DNA of 64,000 nucleotides from Lophium mytilinum. Lineage: Eukaryota; Ascomycota; Dothideomycetes; Mytilinidiales; Mytilinidiaceae. The notes beneath the pieces were generated by a model, which saw only the letters and a list, made by a program, of their open reading frames with translations, was not told the origin of the DNA and did no database searches. Location of the stretch: positions 887,897 to 951,896 of the forward strand of contig MU004184.1 in NCBI GenBank assembly GCA_010093605.1. The letters are read 5' to 3'. The first letter of the stretch is position 1. Every line of letters starts with the position of its first letter. Of this stretch, positions 59,619 through 64,000 are shown one piece after another. The translations under genes were made by a program, and so were the position numbers.

Positions 59619-62520
59619 GGTGTCGAAGTGTGTGGTTTTCAACTCGGGAGCTCTTATCTAGCTCTTTCTACCCGTCGTAAACTTCTGCCGGCAGAAGCTG
59701 ATGGAGTTCGTCTCGTCCTCAATCCAACGCGAATTCGACCGGTATAAAAAACCCTCGGGTCCTCTACATGCGAGCAGAGTCTGTTATAAAAAGTTGCATC
59801 AGACGTTGCGGTGTGGGAATGCGCTCGGACGATGATTGGGGCGCCGGTATGAAGCACCAAAAGCTCGCAACACGTAGGACAGCAGCGTGGTCTCCAGTAC
59901 AATCGGGGCTCCAGCAGATCGGAATGGTGGACAATTAGCGAGCGGGGAGAGAGCACGAAGATGACACAAAAGACGAGAGAAAGAACAGCAGCTCAGAAAG
60001 ACGGAAGCACAGCAGCGAAATGGCGATAACGGCAGGTACGGGAGCTTTAGGCCTTATGTTCCTGCGGGGACGCTCGCATGCAGACATGGATGGGCCGTCT
60101 CGCAGCCAGTCGATGGCCATGGGCAGCCGCTGGAACCACACCCACTATTGGGCCAAGATATGTGATGGGACCCTCATCACAGCCCGCCCAGCCTATCCGC
60201 CCGGACACCTCGCCCACTGCCCTTCGCTTGCCCCCAGCGAAAGGAGTAATCCTTCGACTCAACGAGGACCTCTTTCCTCACGCTCCTCCAACGGGATCGA
60301 GACGGCTCGCCCATATGGCGCTATCGAGGAACGGACCGACGACAGGGAGCCCAGGGGCCACGGCCTGCCCTGGCCAAGCTCCCCCTCATCGCCGCCGCTC
60401 GCGGGAGGCGTTCGTCGTCTTGCATGCGGCACAGCAGCGGAACGGCAACATCACCGTGGGCCTCTCTTCCGCATCGCGATCATCGCATCCGAGGGTTGCA
60501 CGGCGTCGAAGTTCGCAGGCCTCCATTCTGCGGCAGGCTGCCCCTTGCTGGAAGTGCCCCCCATCGTGACCCTCCCGCATACGAAGAGCCCTCGAATCGC
60601 GTCGTGGGCCGGTAAGACACGCGCTCGCAGCCGGCTCAATCGAATGCGCCCGCGTTCGCATAGTGGGAAGTGCCGGTCGAATAAGGGCACGATGTGCAGA
60701 GGGGAGATGCGTGGCGGACAGCATTTTCACCGCATGAGCAAAAGCACTTGCTGGGGGCGTGAAGTGGGAACGCACCAATGACCGGCTTGAAGAGATGCTG
60801 GAGCAAGATGCGCTTGCACGCGTTGGGATGGCCGGCGCTTAGGGAAAGTCAAGCTTTTCGGGCGCGGGCCAGAGCTCCACTGTCCGTTTCTGTGCGCTCG
60901 ACCACCGCCAACGGCCTGGCACCGCTTCGGGGAAACCACAGAGTCGTATGCGCATGAATTCACACTGTCTTGCCCGCTGTGATATCGCGACTTCAAACCG
61001 TGAAAGTGCTCCTATCACCATCATCAGCCGCCGTGGCCGTATTCGAGACCATCTTGCCCCCGTTATCACATCCTTTCCGCTCCCCATCCATCCAACATTT
61101 GATTACCTGCACCTCCAAGCGCCGTGGCCCTCTCTCTGACCCCCCAGGCCCAGCCCAGCCCAGCATGAAGCTCTAGCCAGCCCGCATACCCGCCAGCCCT
61201 ACGACTCTCAGCCACGCGCGTCAAACCCCATCTTTTCCCATGGCCGCACGCGCCCGACCACGCAGTGGAGCACGCCGCAGGGTGGGTGGGCGAGGGTGAG
61301 TGGGTCACCATGTCTCGATCCCCAAGATCAAGTGTTGGCCCTTACCCCCTTCGAGCAGCGATCGAAGCGATATGCTTCCACAACTCTGACGATCCGACGT
61401 CTTCGCTGCACCAGCCCAGCGCTTAAGTGCCTACAAACTGCCGGGAGTCGTGTTGTACCTGGTAGGGCTTCACCACGCCCGCGGAAGCGGCTGGCCCTCC
61501 CTTACCTCACAGAGCCGCTGGCAGACCCGATCCGGCGGCGCTGGAGATTGTTGGATGAGTCCCGCTGGGCTGGGTTGGGGCGTGTAGGCGCTGGATGGCT
61601 GGATGGGGGATGGGGATGAGATGCTAGGTGGGTAGTGGAGATACGTTCGGCTTTTGGGGACGGGAGGGTTGTGAGGCTACTCGGGGAGTTGGCTTCGCTA
61701 TGTAGAGCTGGGGGTTTAGATGAGTTGAAATGCGAGATGGGTTACAGATTAGGAGCCATGGCATGCACCGCTGTTCTTCGCATGTGCATGCAATATGCGT
61801 AGGGACGGGCTATTGGTAGGGCGATGGTAGGCAAGGCGCATGGTCTTGCCAAAGGCGGGTTACGTAGGGAATGAACTAGCTAAGATAAGATTTTAGAGGC
61901 ACGAAACTTAGTGTAAACGCATTACCATGAAAGTGGGCTAATGTTTATGCTCCGCTCATGCAAATGCCATACGCATCGCGGTCGTCTATAAAAGTTTACC
62001 GAAAAGCCTGTCCAAGTAGCCGCACCGATATATCCAGACGTGATGCTTAAGCGTCCAACTATCTCAGGACAATCGGGATTCCATCGTCTTCGTGAACGCT
62101 AAATAAGATATGCATTGGAAGCAGATAGGAAATTGAAGAGAACAGTGCAGTAAAAGAAAATGGATATCCTCGCAGCGAACGAATGCATGCCGCTTATCCT
62201 TGCTGCAGTGAACGAAGATAGAAAGTGGAAAAGAAGAAGGGTGGTGCACGCAGAGTGACATCTTCACGGCGCAACCCGTTTGCAGACATCACAAATGCCT
62301 ACAGGAAGCCCTCTGGATGACTTTGGGCATGAAAGATGGAGCTGAAAATTGCCGGGCAAAGAAAGTAGAAGTAGCAAAAATAAAGGCAAACGAACGTTGC
62401 CAATAGCGTCAGGCTGCTAATAGATACTAGACAGACGTCAAAATGCAATCGATTGCATACAGCGACTTCGACGTGTGGTGTGCTTTGCGAGTATGCTCTG
62501 CAAGTACGTGGAGGGTCGCT
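59619..62520. other. Gene-poor 2.9-kb segment
   Basis: No convincing gene. 60000-61600 is GC-rich with overlapping long frames on both strands (the longest at 60020-60781), none with recognisable motifs. Two TATA-like boxes on the plus strand (59743, 59785) point into it. It may hold the ferric reductase promoter on one side and an unannotated transcript. Confidence 0.5.
59743..59750 (+). promoter_or_regulatory. TATA-like box
   Basis: tataaaaa, oriented away from the ferric reductase. A second, tataaaaa at 59785-59792, follows 42 bp later. Function is inferred from sequence only. Confidence 0.25.
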
Positions 62521-64000
62521 TCAATCTTTGGTTAAGTCCACGTGTTCGGTGGCCTTGAGGAGGTAGGAAGATGCCCCGTGGCGTGACGTAGACTTAGAAA
62601 GGGTTGAAGGCTCTTTTGCGGATCCGATATGAGGTCTGCCCACAGGGTCACGGATTGACGACGAACCCATATATCCGTTCGTGCTCGGGGCCAGAGGCAA
62701 AGCCGGTCGATTCGTCGCAGTAGCCCACGGGGAGAAGGGGGCGCGACTAGGAATTCTGGACGGAGTGCGTGTCATCAGTGAGCTTTGGAAACTACGCTGA
62801 TCCGACAATGGGGAAGAGCTCGCAGAGCTGCTTGATTGGGACTTTCGAGGGGCCGGCGGAGAGTCGTCGGTTAAATCAATGAGTCCAAGGCCCTTGAGAG
62901 GGCTGATGGAGGAGCTACTTCCGTATCCGCTTGTTTGAGAGCTTGAAGGCGTTGGGGGGTCGCTTCGTGAACATTGAGTTGGGGAGTGGCCTGGTCTGCT
63001 CTGGGAACGGAAAGTCCGTCGAGATCCGAACGTGCGATTCGGAAGTCGACATTTGAGGCGCGGAGTGATCGATCCTCCAAACAACCGTCGTTCAGATTTC
63101 ACCCGACTGCTAGGCGATGAAGGGAAGGAAGGGGGGTTCACTTCCTCGTCTGAGGAGTCGATGCTGATCGGGTCCTGTCGGTTCTTCGTCTTTGAATGCA
63201 GGAAAAGACGAAGTTCCTGAATGTCGGATTCTTCAACGTCGAACGGTAACAGCGTGTCTTCTCCGCCAATCTTGCCCCCATCGAATGCTTCCAGAGTATG
63301 CCTAACCTGTTCAAAGACCGCCTTAGCCATAGTAGGCGGCCAAGCATTGCCAACCACGCGTAAGGCTTCCGTCAGGCTTCCAGTGAGGTGAAACCCAATT
63401 CGAAAGTCTTGCAGGTACGCAAACTCCCGGACTGTGAAGTTTCTCCTTCCGTCATAATGCCAGTTGTCTCCTCCGTTGCATGTTATTGTCGGGAGTATCT
63501 TGGTTTTCGGGTCGTAAGGCTCTTTATAAAGCCTAGCTTTAGCTTCCGGGTTGTGATAATAATCATCTCTAGCGGGGTCCAAGCGAAGGGGCTCCAAAGC
63601 GTCCCAAATAGACTTGAAGCGCTTGAGCCCAGACCCAGGCACTCCATGGGTAGGCTTTGGGAATGGCGGCAGCGGAGTCCCGCGACTAAGCACAATTCAT
63701 TAGTGTCTATGTTGCAAATTTGGTGTTGAAATTTGACTTACCGCGCCATGATTATGATAAGTCGCTTCCGCCTCTGGGCGACACCGAAGTCTGCTGTATT
63801 CATAACCTTCCACTTGAAGTCGTAGCCAGCTTCTCTGATGAGACAGAACATTGATTTCATGATGTCTTTGTGTATCGCGATGAGCCCGTCCGACTCTTCA
63901 ATGGTCGCAACTCGAGGTTTGATCTGCCGAAGTAGATGACCCACAAGAAACAGAATATCGTAGTTCGCCTGGTCATCCTTGCCGGTACGTGTGTGTGGTC
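62521..64000 (-). CDS. RID: RID/Masc1-like C5 cytosine DNA methyltransferase (5' part outside window)
   Basis: Partial: the 5' end lies beyond 64000. Exons seen: 64000-63742 and 63685-62521, with a 56-nt intron. The first carries PHTRTGKDDQANYDILFLVG (the region just after the catalytic PC motif), ATIEESDGL (position of the ENV motif, here EES) and NTADFGVAQRRKRLIIIMA (motif VIII). The second has FTVREFAYLQDF and VVGNAWPPTMAKAVFEQV (motifs IX-X). The unusual motif VI and QRRKRL fit the RID/Masc1 group, needed for repeat-induced point mutation (RIP) or methylation induced premeiotically (MIP). DIM-2 or DNMT5 are less likely. A Ser-rich tail contains SIM-like IDLTDD, ISIDSSDEE and VDLTKD. Confidence 0.85.

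Noticed and set aside
60020-60781. 253-codon plus-strand frame in the gene-poor segment
   Set aside because: No recognisable motif, composition follows local GC content, and long frames also occur on the opposite strand; reported only as a possible transcript.

Overview
The window looks like a stretch of core genome from a filamentous ascomycete (Pezizomycotina, probably Dothideomycetes-like). The evidence is about twenty protein genes with short GT-AG introns (mostly 48-98 nt), single-gene transcription units on both strands, typical fungal families (CYP51, Tps3/Tsl1-type trehalose regulator, Pch2, Prp28, GCK-III kinase, FRE ferric reductase, RID-type cytosine methyltransferase) and degenerate repeats with C-to-T bias. 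No bacterial-type operons, rRNA, tRNA, CRISPR array or intact transposon was seen.

Layout. 0.9-3.6 kb: a histidine-phosphatase gene (-) divergent from an F-box gene (+), flanked by degenerate repeats and a 29-G homopolymer. 4.7-10.7 kb (+): CHK2-type FHA kinase with a duplicated 3' end, CYP51 sterol 14-demethylase, and an unknown membrane protein. 11.7-17.4 kb (+): a Tps3/Tsl1-like regulatory trehalose synthase subunit and a secreted GH79 glycosidase. 18.5-24.8 kb (-): a DHA2-type MFS exporter and Pch2/TRIP13. Pch2 meets, start codon on start codon, an OSCA/CSC1-type channel gene (+, 24.8-27.6 kb). 28.3-34 kb: an F-box/propeller-like protein (+) and an unknown protein (-). 35.3-40.4 kb: an MDR oxidoreductase (+), the Prp28 splicing helicase (-) and an unknown gene (+). 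41.1-47.7 kb (-): a GCK-III (MST3-like) kinase and a low-complexity protein. 48.5-52.1 kb (-): a large protein with an MBD4-like DNA glycosylase domain and a zinc knuckle. 53.5-59.6 kb (-): a GGCT-like protein, a PIP-kinase-like protein and a ferric reductase. 59.6-62.5 kb: gene-poor. 62.5-64 kb (-): the 3' part of a RID/Masc1-like C5 cytosine methyltransferase, truncated by the window edge.

Most genes are unrelated housekeeping functions. The most interesting association is a RID-type cytosine methyltransferase about 10 kb from an MBD4-like mismatch glycosylase, in a region whose duplicated sequences look mutated by C-to-T change. Whether the two genes cooperate is inference. Exon boundaries were set by hand from splice consensus, frame continuity and recalled family conservation. 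No database search was possible.
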